Shown: positions 63,245 through 64,000 of the stretch, in pieces
Layout of the letters: each line of letters begins with the position of its first letter
Numbering within the stretch: the stretch's first letter is position 1
Source of the DNA: Marchantia polymorpha subsp. ruderalis
Lineage: Eukaryota > Streptophyta > Marchantiopsida > Marchantiales > Marchantiaceae
Reading direction: 5' to 3'
Assembly: GCA_037833965.1 (NCBI GenBank)
Contig: AP031357.1
Coordinates: 392,001 to 456,000, forward strand
DNA: 64,000 nucleotides
Translations under genes and position numbers: made by a program
The notes under the pieces: model-generated
What the model saw: only the letters and a program-made list of their open reading frames with translations
Told to the model about the DNA's origin: nothing
The model's database searches: none

Positions 63245-64000
63245 GTAAGTGTTTCTTTCTAAGCTAAACTATGTTTCTAAGTGATCTACGCCTTTCGGCA
63301 TAGAAGGAAAACAGTTGAAGAGGAATAGTGCAGTGGACGATTTCGCTTCAACTGTTCAGCTGGAAGAATTTGCATAGTGACATTCTTAGTCAGTCTGTTC
63401 CTAATGGCGAGAAGTTTAGACTAGTGAGATGGGTGCATTCACTGCAAAGAAAGCAATCGAATTATGATCAATCGTCTCATTCATCGTAAACATCCCTAAG
63501 AAAAATGTGACATGTTGTCGACCTACTCGCCAAGCAGCTGACACGGTCACACGTGATCAGCATGTCCTCATTCCCATGCAGAATCAGGTGTACAATCAAA
63601 CGCCAGTGACAGACACCACTGCTGCTCGTTCACTACTGCAATGAAAAATTACCGCAAAGCCTTGGAATGCTCATCCACACAAATTGTGGATCTGAACACT
63701 AAAGCGAAAGGAGAATTCCTCAACTAACTCTTCGGAGTTTCGGGAGCATCGTGCTCGGCTGGACAGACAGACTATAGAGACGTTGCTCGGCTCGCAGTAC
63801 TACGCACCGACCTCCATTCCTCCGCAGTTTCTCCCGTTACCATATTATGCAGTTCGAGCAGATTCGGAGAGAAGGTGTTTTCTTGGAGTCTTTAATTGAG
63901 TTATTGAATTAGAAGTGAGGCCGAACCTGCGATACACGGGCGTACTATCCCTGCGCCACGGAGGCCAGATCCGAGGGGCTAGGCATTAAGAGACAGGTGG
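63245..64000. other. No gene seen; tRNA-like fragment near the end
   Basis: If the upstream exons are real, a last exon may lie near 63593 after atgcag. On minus, about 63967-63914 has an A-box-like TGGCGCAGGGATAG and a B-box-like GGTTCGGCCTC about 20 nt apart, but it is too short for a tRNA and has no anticodon arm. Nothing else could be supported. Confidence 0.25.

Overview
This is a nuclear window from a land plant, most likely a bryophyte and plausibly a liverwort related to Marchantia. That assignment is an inference. The evidence is one plant-type helicase gene with 48 short GT-AG introns, plant-type LTR retrotransposons primed by initiator-Met tRNA, and a repeated coiled-coil protein family that I remember from Marchantia gene sets. 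No bacterial operons, CRISPR arrays or phage genes were seen.

Layout. 1-12.8 kb is repeat territory. Three decayed copies (A +, B -, C -) of a protein with an N-terminal globular domain, a disordered middle and a long coiled coil lie here, with shared 3' ends (poly(A) signal plus a small hairpin) and a family of terminal-type repeats (R1). A GC-rich kilobase at 6-7 kb is full of tiny GCCGAAGGC hairpins. 8.0-10.5 kb and 12.8-14.8 kb are mostly AT-rich and non-coding.

14.8-35.0 kb holds the only intact gene I can support: the plant ASCC3 / DExH14 orthologue, a Ski2-like helicase with two helicase-Sec63 cassettes. I could assign 49 exons whose phases all fit, giving 2128 codons plus a stop.

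35-44.3 kb is non-coding sequence with microsatellites plus two abutting retroelement remnants on the minus strand: Ty1/copia RT-RNase H, and gag-protease of a different lineage.

44.36-56.29 kb is a nested retrotransposon complex. An old, heavily mutated Ty1/copia element (LTRs 44362-44601 and 56055-56288) was entered by a Ty3/gypsy chromovirus (49601-56049) exactly between the copia polypurine tract and 3' LTR. The chromovirus 3' LTR was later hit by another copy of the same family, which survives as a solo LTR with a perfect 5-bp target duplication. A further solo LTR lies at 56.65-57.05 kb. 57-59.2 kb is very AT-rich, a copia-type LTR-like block sits at 59.23-59.47 kb, and 61.9-63.25 kb contains unrecognised open, splice-bounded stretches that may be exons of a gene or its remnant.

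The most unusual general feature is the density of short, near-perfect inverted repeats with very short spacers and unrelated arm sequences, found in introns, intergenic DNA and inside a retrotransposon. One of them, in the copia integrase region, has the look of a template-switch mutation. I found no convincing new multi-gene system.
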